A stretch of DNA of 42,368 nucleotides, taken from IMG/VR virus record IMGVR_UViG_3300035698_022899, positions 1 through 42,368 of that record, one strand, 5' to 3'. Origin of the DNA: a virus. The notes under the pieces are model-generated. The model did not search any database. It saw only the letters and a list, made by a program, of their open reading frames with translations, and was not told the DNA's origin. A program made the position numbers and the translations under genes. Of the stretch, positions 8,595-15,994 are shown piece after piece. Position 1 is the first letter of the stretch. The number at the start of each line of letters is the position of its first letter.

Positions 8595-8960
8595 ATGGAA
8601 CACTTGTCAAATAAAACTAGAATGCCTCATGGTGTTAGTGAGAATAACACTATTTTGGCAAAGAGTGACGACGCTACGCTGACACAAGCAGAAATTATGG
8701 ATGCAAAGAAAGTTACACAAAGTGGAACTGGTAAAACTATTACATTCCCGGCTGCAGCTGCTATTTATGCAGGCGTGTCATTAATCATTGCCAGTATTCA
8801 TGCATCATCTGCTACGAACAAAGTTTATGTTGCCGCAGGATATAATGGCGGTGGAGCCAGTTATGGCTATATTACATTACCGGCGTTAGGTTCTGCAATA
8901 GTACAGTGTGATGGAACGTATTGGTCAGTGATAGGCAATATGGACCCAGCCTCATCTTGA
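8595..8960 (+). CDS. capsid decoration-type protein (putative)
   Basis: This 121-residue protein has a strong ribosome site (GAGGAGG) before ATG 8595. After a polar N-terminus comes a compact Ala/Gly/Thr-rich beta pattern (KTITFPAAAAIYAGVSLIIA, then a Gly-rich loop and CDGTYWSVIGN), a repeat style seen in small phage decoration and fibre-tip domains. It sits directly after the capsid gene and its terminator, the usual place of head decoration or stabilisation proteins. No specific family was recognised, so the role is inferred from position. Confidence 0.5.
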   Translation: MEHLSNKTRMPHGVSENNTILAKSDDATLTQAEIMDAKKVTQSGTGKTITFPAAAAIYAGVSLIIASIHASSATNKVYVAAGYNGGGASYGYITLPALGSAIVQCDGTYWSVIGNMDPASS

Positions 8961-9000
8961 TTATTGTAATGTTTCCTAGTCATTATAACGAGGAGGTGAA

Positions 9001-10230
9001 ATGGCTATAGAATATTTACTCCCAAATGCTAGTGGTAACGAAACAGCTATAGCCGCGCAGTTTCCCGATTCAGGAGATCATTATGATAAGGTAGATGACA
9101 TTGTTCCTAATGACAGTGATTATGTCTATACTTTTTCTACATCGTATGAGCGTGACTTGTACGGTGCTCAAGATTCAGGAATTGGTGCGGGCGGCATAAC
9201 AAGCGTTGCAGTTGCCATACGTGCTTCGGCTGGAGGATCTGGTGGTAAGGCTTATTGTTCATTACGAACAACTTCTGCTACTCATGATGGTTCTACTGAG
9301 CATACGTTAACAGCTGCGTTTCAGGAATTCAAAGAAACATGGACAGTAAATCCAGAGACAAATAAAGCATGGACGTGGGCGGAAATCGATCTTCTCGAGA
9401 TCGGCGTTCGAATGAAAACAGATAGCGTAGAAGACGCTGCACGATGCACAAGAGTTTCCCTTGAGATTAATTATGCAGGGACATCAACTTCGACGACAAC
9501 GACCACGAGTACGAGTACAACGAGCACGAGTACGAGTACAACGAGCACGAGTACGACCAGTACGAGTACAACGAGCACGAGTACATCTACTACGAGTACG
9601 AGTACAACGAGCACGAGTACGAGTACAACGAGCACGAGTACGACCAGTACAAGCACAACGAGTACGAGTACAACGACCACGAGTACGAGTACAACGAGTA
9701 CGAGTACGACGAGTACGAGTACGTCGAGTACGACGAGTACGAGTACAACGACATCGACTTCGACTACCTCGACCAGTACGACGAGTACATCTACTACGAG
9801 TACGAGTACGAGTACAACGAGTATTACGACATCAACTTCGACGACAACGACGAGTACATCTACTACGAGTACAAGTACAACGACCACGAGTACATCAACA
9901 ACTTCAACTACTTCAACTACTACTACTGGAGACAATTTTATACACAATAATCCTTTAGTAGCGAATAAAGCTGGCGAGCTCGTCCCGGCTAATCAAAGAG
10001 TAACGATAGTCGGAATGTGCTTAGTGGCAGGGACCGATGCTGATTCTGTTGAATTAAGAACACAAACATTACCGAATGGTAAACATGTATGGAAAGCAAC
10101 AGCCGGTGACATATCAGTATACGGTAAGAATGTTAATGGTCCAGGTCTAGGGGCTCCGTTTACTGTGTCTGGATTATATGTTCAGCGCATTTCAACTGGA
10201 GCAACATTATTCGTTTATACGTTACTGTAA
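9001..10230 (+). CDS. fibre-like virion protein: beta-sandwich, Thr/Ser polymer, C-terminal domain
   Basis: The 409 residues form three parts. Residues 1-159 are a beta-sandwich-like domain common in phage virion proteins, with a YVYTFSTSYERDLYG segment and an ending of the type TRVSLEINYAG. Residues about 160-309 are an uninterrupted Thr/Ser polymer. Residues 310-409 form a second globular domain (VPANQRVTIVGMCLVAG and so on). The polymer probably works as an extended linker or mucin-like spacer that projects the outer domain. GAGGAGGTGA stands just before ATG 9001. The position between decoration and connector genes suggests a head-associated fibre. Confidence 0.65.
   Translation: MAIEYLLPNASGNETAIAAQFPDSGDHYDKVDDIVPNDSDYVYTFSTSYERDLYGAQDSGIGAGGITSVAVAIRASAGGSGGKAYCSLRTTSATHDGSTEHTLTAAFQEFKETWTVNPETNKAWTWAEIDLLEIGVRMKTDSVEDAARCTRVSLEINYAGTSTSTTTTTSTSTTSTSTSTTSTSTTSTSTTSTSTSTTSTSTTSTSTSTTSTSTTSTSTTSTSTTTTSTSTTSTSTTSTSTSSTTSTSTTTSTSTTSTSTTSTSTTSTSTSTTSITTSTSTTTTSTSTTSTSTTTTSTSTTSTTSTTTTGDNFIHNNPLVANKAGELVPANQRVTIVGMCLVAGTDADSVELRTQTLPNGKHVWKATAGDISVYGKNVNGPGLGAPFTVSGLYVQRISTGATLFVYTLL
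9480..9930 (+). repeat. Thr/Ser-encoding low-complexity repeat tract 2
   Basis: This is a dense array of ACG/AGT/ACA/TCT triplets encoding about 150 Thr/Ser residues. Long alternative frames are open through it on both strands (Arg/Val-rich and Val/Leu-rich), a consequence of composition rather than real genes. Modules such as AGTACGAGTACAACGAGCAC recur several times. Confidence 0.9.
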
Positions 10231-10244
10231 TAGAGAGGTGATTA

Positions 10245-11033
10245 ATGTCAACGTCAACCAGCAGTTCATCAACGTCAACTACGACGACTAGCACTACGTC
10301 TACGACATCAACGTCTACGACGCAAAGTAACATTACAATAGAAGATTTTCGCACAAAAATAGATTTCAATTTACAAGACGACGCTGAGAGGTTGACGCCT
10401 ACTGACAAGGAACTTTCCATTAATCATGCAGTACGTATGTATTCACGAGACAGACCACTTGAAAAGATCCACGATGATTCAAACGGCGATGGATCAACAT
10501 ATGATTTCACTCTCCCCTATGATTGGGATTCTAAATTTTCTCAGATCATAGGGGAGATTGAATATCCGGTATCATCAGATCTTCAGCAACCGCAGTATGT
10601 TGACGGTAATAATTGGCTTATATACAAAACTGCGAGTAGCCAGGTATTGCGCTTTTTGACATTTATGCCATCAAGTGCATATTCGTTTAGGTACCATTAT
10701 TTAATTACCCATGTCGTCACTGATGATAATTGCACAATTTGCGAGAACGATTTTGATGCAGTGTGTGCTTTGGCAACCGGTTTCTTATGCCAGGCGTTAG
10801 CGGCAAAGTTTGCCCAGACCGAACAGCCGACAATAGAAGCCGATGTTATTGATTACCAGAGAAAAACAGATGTATACAGCGATCTCGCTAAAGCGTATTT
10901 TCAGCAGTATGATGATCACATGGGGGTAGGAGATAAAACGTTAGAACGAAAAGGAGCTATGGCCACCAAGGATCTTGATATTCAATTTTCTTGGACGGAA
11001 GGGTATATTACCCATCCAAAAAAATGGCGATAA
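10245..11033 (+). CDS. head-tail connector (adaptor) protein with N-terminal Thr/Ser tract
   Basis: Of 262 residues, the first 27 are a Thr/Ser polymer and the rest is a helical protein starting ITIEDFRTKIDFNLQDDAER, with DKELSINHAV and a central beta part. This plan (an N-terminal helical pair then a beta hairpin) resembles phage adaptor/connector proteins that bridge portal and tail. The gene starts 14 nt after the previous stop with AGAGAGGTG upstream. A low-complexity tract at the extreme N-terminus of a ring-forming protein is unusual and would give a ring of flexible arms. The connector assignment rests mainly on order. Confidence 0.55.
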   Translation: MSTSTSSSSTSTTTTSTTSTTSTSTTQSNITIEDFRTKIDFNLQDDAERLTPTDKELSINHAVRMYSRDRPLEKIHDDSNGDGSTYDFTLPYDWDSKFSQIIGEIEYPVSSDLQQPQYVDGNNWLIYKTASSQVLRFLTFMPSSAYSFRYHYLITHVVTDDNCTICENDFDAVCALATGFLCQALAAKFAQTEQPTIEADVIDYQRKTDVYSDLAKAYFQQYDDHMGVGDKTLERKGAMATKDLDIQFSWTEGYITHPKKWR

Positions 11034-11080
11034 TGCCGGCGCCGAACGCGTAATAACCCGGTATAAAGGCGGCGATAACA

Positions 11081-11527
11081 ATGAGTCTATCTACAGTCAG
11101 AGCGGAAGTTAAGTCTATTGTCGAAGACGTGTCGGGGATTGGCGACGTACATGATTACGAACGTTATTCAAAGGCATGGGAAACATATAAAGATTTATTC
11201 AAGTCAGGCGCCCACGTAAACTTCACTCAAATACTCCGTCCTTCTTTTGTCCGTGATGTCCACGGATCAGATTCCACCGAACGAGTAACCCATACTTTTA
11301 TGATAAAAGGCGCGTATTCATTACGCGATGCTGATGCGACAGAAAAGACATGCCAGGATTTAGTCGAGGCGATATGTCAGCAATTCAGGAATAAGCCCAA
11401 ACTTAACGATGAGGCTGAGGTTGTGAAGTACCCTATTCAAGGAAGAATATACAATGGCATGTTCGGCAATGTTCTTTGCCATATTTACGAAATAGATATA
11501 TCAATACGGGAACGATTAGTTTTTTGA
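11081..11527 (+). CDS. tail terminator / tail completion protein (putative)
   Basis: This 148-residue protein begins with a helix (STVRAEVKSIVEDVSGIGDVH) followed by alternating strands and a central helix (EKTCQDLVEAICQQFRN). This alpha-beta pattern is seen in tail terminators that cap the tail tube and join it to the head. It lies between the connector and the tail tube genes, as expected. The ribosome site is AAGGCGG with ATG 11081. No diagnostic motif was seen. Confidence 0.5.
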   Translation: MSLSTVRAEVKSIVEDVSGIGDVHDYERYSKAWETYKDLFKSGAHVNFTQILRPSFVRDVHGSDSTERVTHTFMIKGAYSLRDADATEKTCQDLVEAICQQFRNKPKLNDEAEVVKYPIQGRIYNGMFGNVLCHIYEIDISIRERLVF

Positions 11528-11541
11528 TAAGGAGGAGATTA

Positions 11542-11742
11542 ATGTCATACGAAGATTTATACCCAGCTCAAGAAGCACAAGAACCAGGACAGGGGCAAGG
11601 TGTAGGTAAACCACGACAAGGGCAAGGTGGATTTGATTCCTGCGCCTGTCCTCAATGTGGTTATCAAGTACCGCATCAACGCGGTGTATCATGTAATACT
11701 TTACAATGTCCGAAATGTGAGGTTTCTTTAATTGGTAAATGA
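11542..11742 (+). CDS. 66-aa zinc-ribbon protein
   Basis: The start is ATG 11542, preceded by AAGGAGGAG; an upstream in-frame ATG at 11476 lies inside the previous gene and is unlikely. The N-terminal half is a Gln/Gly-rich linker (EPGQGQGVGKPRQGQGG). The C-terminal half holds a zinc ribbon, CACPQCG then QCPKC, with the motif YQVPHQRGVSC between. Small proteins with a Gly/Gln-rich linker and the CPxCGYxxPHQRG signature occur in many anaerobic bacteria, so this may be a host-derived gene. Why it sits between tail genes is unknown. Confidence 0.7.
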   Translation: MSYEDLYPAQEAQEPGQGQGVGKPRQGQGGFDSCACPQCGYQVPHQRGVSCNTLQCPKCEVSLIGK

Positions 11743-11762
11743 TTATTTAAGGAGGTGTACCG

Positions 11763-12761
11763 ATGGCTACTATATTAACGAGGAGAACACAGGTAGCGAT
11801 TTCAATTGAAAATACCAAAGGAACAGCTGAGACATTGACAGCGAGCGAGGCGACTCTCCTTGCTTATGAACCTACTTTCAATTTTAATCCCGAGCAATTT
11901 AAAAGAGATCCATTCAGGAAGACACTATCTAGGATGAACTCCGTACCCGGAACGCGTCCATGTGAATTGACTCTTAAGTGTGAATTAATGGGCCCTCCAT
12001 TTGCCAGTAAAGGAACAACAACTCCTTTATCCAGGCTAATGCGTGCATGCGGTTTTAAAGACACATTATCAGTTGGTGTCTCGAATACGCTGACTCCCAT
12101 ATCAACCGGATGGGAAACAATCACCATTGCAGTTTTTGAGGATGGTTTGAAGAAGGTAATATCCGGTGCGATGGGCAACGTCAGAATCGTATTAAAAGTC
12201 GGCGAGCCTATCATGTGTGATTTTACAATCGTAGGTAAATACGCATCACATTCAGACACGGCCATGCTTTCGCCTACATACCCTGCGTCAAAACCTCACA
12301 TATTCCAGAATGCAACCGTGACTGTGTTCACTGATGAGTTGCTGATTGAGAGTATGGAAATTAATATGCAGAATGAAATACGGCTTCGTTCTAAACCACA
12401 GGACGCAAGCGGTATCTATTACGCTCAGATCGTATCACGCAATCCTGTGCTTACATTTGATCCGGAGCAGGAATTAGTCGCGACGCATGATTTCCTGTCT
12501 AAACTTCTATCCACTGATGAAGCAGCTGTCAGTATTGTTACAACAGCAACAGATCAGACGGAGTTGACAATGAGTATGCCTAAAGCTCGATATACCGGCT
12601 TACAGACCGGCGATCGTGACGGAATAAGAATATACTCTGCGGTGTGTGAGCTTAATATGAGCTCTGGTGATGATGAAGTTAGCATTGCTCTTGCTGGTAC
12701 ATCAACCAGTACGACTACAACGTCAACAACATCAACCAGTACGACTACAACCACTTCATAA
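11763..12761 (+). CDS. major tail tube protein with C-terminal Thr/Ser tract
   Basis: This 332-residue protein starts MATILTRRTQVAISIENTKGTA and contains long beta segments (ELTLKCELMGP, ITIAVFEDGLKKVISGAMGNV, SMEINMQNEI), the hallmark of siphovirus tail tube proteins that stack as hexameric rings. Its size fits this family, and it lies upstream of the chaperone and tape-measure genes. The last 21 residues or so are a Thr/Ser polymer. As a tube subunit is present in very many copies, such tails would line the outside of the tail. The ribosome site is AAGGAGGTG before ATG 11763. Confidence 0.7.
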   Translation: MATILTRRTQVAISIENTKGTAETLTASEATLLAYEPTFNFNPEQFKRDPFRKTLSRMNSVPGTRPCELTLKCELMGPPFASKGTTTPLSRLMRACGFKDTLSVGVSNTLTPISTGWETITIAVFEDGLKKVISGAMGNVRIVLKVGEPIMCDFTIVGKYASHSDTAMLSPTYPASKPHIFQNATVTVFTDELLIESMEINMQNEIRLRSKPQDASGIYYAQIVSRNPVLTFDPEQELVATHDFLSKLLSTDEAAVSIVTTATDQTELTMSMPKARYTGLQTGDRDGIRIYSAVCELNMSSGDDEVSIALAGTSTSTTTTSTTSTSTTTTTS

Positions 12762-12762
12762 T

Positions 12763-13266
12763 ATGGCAAAATGTTTATTTAAAGCTAAGATCGAAGTTGA
12801 CCGGGTGGGCCATCTTAAGAAATTGGCAGATATTGATATCCCGATGAAAGAGATATCACAGGATATTGTTAATAAGATTAAGGGCAACATACGCAAACGC
12901 GTTACATACCTCGGTCAACCGGTCAAAGCTCTAGCAGAATCAACGGTAAGACGTAAAGTAGCTCTTGGCTCAAAGTTTCCTGACTTACCATTGTACCGTA
13001 AAGGGGTAATGTCTAATGCGATACGCTATTATAGGGTTAAGGCAAATCGTTATGAAATAAGAATTTCTCCTCGCGGTAGACCAAAACGTGATGTAGTTGC
13101 TTATAGGCATCAAGTAAGAGGCGTCGGTCCGAATCAGGTGTTGCGGCCTTTCTTTGGAATAACGCCGAAAGACATGAAGAAAGCGGTAAAGAGAATGCAG
13201 AGGTGGATTAAATTATCGGTAGCGCAGGCAAAGCGCGAGAAAGTAAAAGTAACCTGGAGGTTTTAA
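12763..13266 (+). CDS. gpG/gpS-like tail completion (virion morphogenesis) protein
   Basis: The start is ATG 12763, one base after the tail tube stop, so re-initiation is likely; no ribosome site is visible because the upstream bases encode the Thr/Ser tail. The 167-residue basic protein has an N-terminal helix (EISQDIVNKIKGNIRKRVTY) and a signature near the end, VLRPFFGITPKDMKKAVKRM, which resembles the RxFLGxS pattern of the phage virion morphogenesis / tail completion family. Such proteins act at the head-tail joint. Confidence 0.65.
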   Translation: MAKCLFKAKIEVDRVGHLKKLADIDIPMKEISQDIVNKIKGNIRKRVTYLGQPVKALAESTVRRKVALGSKFPDLPLYRKGVMSNAIRYYRVKANRYEIRISPRGRPKRDVVAYRHQVRGVGPNQVLRPFFGITPKDMKKAVKRMQRWIKLSVAQAKREKVKVTWRF

Positions 13267-13680
13267 ATGATTAACGGAATAGCATACAAAGAGGTCGTGG
13301 AGTATACGTTGCCTGAAGATACTGTAAACCCTACAGTGTGGCTCATTGGGGCACTCGATTCAATCACTCAGGACAGGATGACAAAGCAGTATATGGAATT
13401 TGACATGAACGCTCCTGAAAAACGTCCGACTATTAAAGCTGACTACGATCCTTTCGAGCAGGATAAGCTCACTGTTAAAATAGGGTTGAAGGGTTTTAGA
13501 AACTTCAAAGTGCTCGGTAAGGACATTAAATTTGAGACAGAAGAAATTGAAATGTTTGGCGAGAAAATGATCGTCATGACCGATGACGTATTAAAACGTA
13601 TCCATTCAGCGGCAATACATAAATTGGCCCGAGTGATATGGGATGAGAATTTAGTAACTCCGGAAGAAGAAAAAAACTAA
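13267..13680 (+). CDS. tail assembly chaperone, G-type product
   Basis: This 137-residue protein starts right after the previous TAA with CTGGAGG upstream. It is acidic with beta strands followed by a C-terminal helix (LKRIHSAAIHKLARVIWDENL) and ends in EEEKN. It directly precedes the tape measure region, like lambda G, which coats the tape measure protein during tail assembly and is absent from the virion. The last codons contain the slippery heptamer A AAA AAC, which would allow synthesis of a longer GT product. Confidence 0.75.
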   Translation: MINGIAYKEVVEYTLPEDTVNPTVWLIGALDSITQDRMTKQYMEFDMNAPEKRPTIKADYDPFEQDKLTVKIGLKGFRNFKVLGKDIKFETEEIEMFGEKMIVMTDDVLKRIHSAAIHKLARVIWDENLVTPEEEKN

Positions 13681-13719
13681 CACTGGCAATTCATGTATCG
13701 CGTTTCGGTCTGAATTGTC
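13671..13719 (+). promoter_or_regulatory. programmed -1 ribosomal frameshift site (slippery heptamer and stem-loop)
   Basis: A AAA AAC lies at 13671-13677 in the correct zero-frame phasing (gaA AAA AAC), directly before the TAA of the G-like gene. Seven nucleotides downstream, GGCAATTCA (13685-13693) pairs with TGAATTGTC (13711-13719), a 9-bp stem including one G-T pair, with a 17-nt loop. Heptamer, spacer and stem all match the classical -1 frameshift design of lambda-type G/GT genes. Confidence 0.85.
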
Positions 13720-13991
13720 GGAAATGTAATGAGAAAGAAAAAATATATCGCGGTTGCGAGGGAAATCCGAAACAAGATTATTTCTTAGAAATAAATGGAA
13801 AGAGAGAACAACTAACAAGATGTCCGGTTAAACTGCTTCACCCAATGTCACTACAGCATTTGCATTGGTACAAATATTACAAGAACGGTTTTCTACCATT
13901 TGCCGGACCGATTACAAAGCAGCCTGCTAAGCTGCTGGCGATATTTGACATAATAGAACGAGAAATTGATTTATCACAAGGAGAAAAGTAA
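13677..13991 (+). CDS. T-type extension of the tail assembly chaperone (made as GT by -1 frameshift)
   Basis: In the -1 frame, 104 codons continue from 13677 to TAA 13989-13991. There is no start codon near its beginning, so it would be read only as a fusion of about 241 residues, joining 13267-13677 to 13677-13991. The extension has possible metal-binding cysteines (CRKC near the start, then RGC and RCP) and the segment LQHLHWYKYYKNGFLPFAG. The stop overlaps the tape measure ATG as TAATG. In lambda the GT product recruits the tail tube protein to the tape measure complex. Confidence 0.85.
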   Translation, partial: LTLAIHVSRFGLNCRKCNEKEKIYRGCEGNPKQDYFLEINGKREQLTRCPVKLLHPMSLQHLHWYKYYKNGFLPFAGPITKQPAKLLAIFDIIEREIDLSQGEK

Positions 13992-15994
13992 TGGCTGACG
14001 AAAAAATGAGGATCATTCTCGAGTTCCAAGATAATGCCAGCGCTGAGATGAAGGCTGCAGCGAGAGCAATAGAAGCAGCAATTAAACGTACAGGATCACA
14101 GACACAGCAACAGGGTGAGCGCATGGCTCGCTCTCTTGACAAAACAGCGCAGGCAACAAAACGTTTATCATACCAATTCAAGGGCATGCGGGGAGTTACG
14201 AGCGGATTACGTGAATCTGTCGGTCGGTTACGTAACGCTTTGCTTGTAATGTTCTTTGTCATCAGGCCCATCTCATTAGAACTTCGTAAAATAACAAGAG
14301 CAGCATTGGCTCAAGAGAGAGCAGAGAATAAGCTCCGTCTTGCTCTAAAAGGATCTGGCCTTGCATCTAAAGAGCAGACAGATGAAATGATGCGGTATGC
14401 CGCCGAGCTGCAGAAGACAACTGTATTCGGTGATGAACAGATCATTAATGCTCAGGCGATGCTTGCGACATTTAAATTAAATGCTGAACAGATTAAAGAA
14501 GCGACTCCCCGCGTATTAGATATGGCCAGGGCGACTACGCGCTTGACCGGTAGACAAGCTGACTTACAGGCAATAGCATTAGCAGTTGGTAAAGGGTTGT
14601 CAGGACAGGTTGGAATCTTAAGTAGATATGGTGTAAAAATATCTGATTCAGCAAAGAAGTCAGGAAAGTTTTCTGACATCATTAAATCATTAGATGAGAA
14701 CTTTAAGGGAATGGCGCTTGCTCAACTTAATTTTTCTGATCAACTCGAACAAACAAAGAATGCACTCGGTGACTTTAGGGAGGCTCTTGGTAAGGTAATC
14801 ATTGAATCGCCGGTTGCCATAGCAGCATTGCTTATAATTAAAGAAACACTCACCGACCAGAAAGAAGCGCTTGATGAGGCTCGTGATGCAAATGATAGTT
14901 TTCTTAAGCAGTGGCAGACTACAGCGAACGCGTTGATTGGTATCAACGCTACAGTAAAAACAGGTTTTGATTTTTTATCGGAAGGGTTCAAAGGGATAGT
15001 ATACATATTGGCTGGCATCTTTGAGGGGGTGGCGAGGGTAATCGCGCTTGGTGTAGAACATGTTATGAAGACAATCGCTATAGCATTAAAAGACGTGGCT
15101 AATTTAATGTTTCATTTGCGTGATTTGCCTGGCTTTGGAGATAAAGCAGTGGAACTTGGAATGAAATTAAACGCTGCAGCAGTTGGTATTATGAAGAGCA
15201 GGAGAGGTATTGGTGATTCACTCAAGGGCGCAGCTGATGAGGTAGCAAAATTTCGCGCCGAGCTCGGGTTAGAAGTAAAAGATGCCGGAGACATCATGGA
15301 GGAAAATTTTAATAGGATGATAGATGCGGCATCGTATTTCGATAAAGTAATTTCCAAGGTCAAAGAAAAGATGAAAGACTTCATTGATGCAAAGAATTTT
15401 AGCGAAGGGCGGAATAGACTGATTAAATTCTTTGCTGATTACGAAAAGGAATTCACTAAAGTAACGCAAGGTATGGAAAAAGCATTTTCAGATATCTTCT
15501 ATGATTCAGCAGTGAGAAAGTTTAAGAGCCTTAAAGAATACGCTGCTGATTTCGGAAGAACATTATTACGAATAATGTCTAACCTTGCAGCAGAGAAGTT
15601 AGTTGGCCAAGTATTTGGATTTTTATCAGGGCCGACAAGCTCAGTAGCAGGCCAAGTGGTAGGTGAAGCTGCCGCTCGTCATGACGGCGGAGCAATGAAG
15701 CCGTACCCATATGCCAGGCGTTTTCAAACAGGCGGTGTCGTGCCGGCATTATTAGAACCGGGTGAAGGTATTATTAATAATAGAGCTATGGCCTCCCTCG
15801 GCAGTGATGGTTTAAATGAGATTAACGAAGGCAGGCCTTCGCAGGATAAGGGCGGTGGCCAACCGGTAGTCGTCTTACAGTTATGGGATATAAGTGATGT
15901 CATGAGACATAAGGATGCTGTCATTGCGATTATAACCGAAGCAATGCAGTCAAACAGTCCGATGCGCAATGTAATGAGAGAGTATGTCAGCTAA
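13991..15994 (+). CDS. tape measure protein
   Basis: This 667-residue protein is mostly alpha-helical, starting MADEKMRIILEFQDNASAEM, with long helices, hydrophobic segments around residues 80-100, 265-280 and 330-365, and a C-terminal region like lambda-family tape measures (RRFQTGGVVPALLEPGEGII, about residues 577-596). Such proteins set tail length and are ejected with the DNA. It is short, which would predict a tail of about 100 nm by the usual 0.15 nm per residue rule. ATG 13991 overlaps the T stop, and the 3' end overlaps the next gene by 11 nt. Confidence 0.9.
   Translation: MADEKMRIILEFQDNASAEMKAAARAIEAAIKRTGSQTQQQGERMARSLDKTAQATKRLSYQFKGMRGVTSGLRESVGRLRNALLVMFFVIRPISLELRKITRAALAQERAENKLRLALKGSGLASKEQTDEMMRYAAELQKTTVFGDEQIINAQAMLATFKLNAEQIKEATPRVLDMARATTRLTGRQADLQAIALAVGKGLSGQVGILSRYGVKISDSAKKSGKFSDIIKSLDENFKGMALAQLNFSDQLEQTKNALGDFREALGKVIIESPVAIAALLIIKETLTDQKEALDEARDANDSFLKQWQTTANALIGINATVKTGFDFLSEGFKGIVYILAGIFEGVARVIALGVEHVMKTIAIALKDVANLMFHLRDLPGFGDKAVELGMKLNAAAVGIMKSRRGIGDSLKGAADEVAKFRAELGLEVKDAGDIMEENFNRMIDAASYFDKVISKVKEKMKDFIDAKNFSEGRNRLIKFFADYEKEFTKVTQGMEKAFSDIFYDSAVRKFKSLKEYAADFGRTLLRIMSNLAAEKLVGQVFGFLSGPTSSVAGQVVGEAAARHDGGAMKPYPYARRFQTGGVVPALLEPGEGIINNRAMASLGSDGLNEINEGRPSQDKGGGQPVVVLQLWDISDVMRHKDAVIAIITEAMQSNSPMRNVMREYVS

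Noticed and set aside
9461-9958. Arg/Val-rich (plus) and Val/Leu-rich (minus) long open frames over the Thr/Ser tracts, also near 16193-16986, 17255-17781 and 18350-18604
   Set aside because: They arise from the stop-poor triplet composition and have no ribosome sites or globular sequence.
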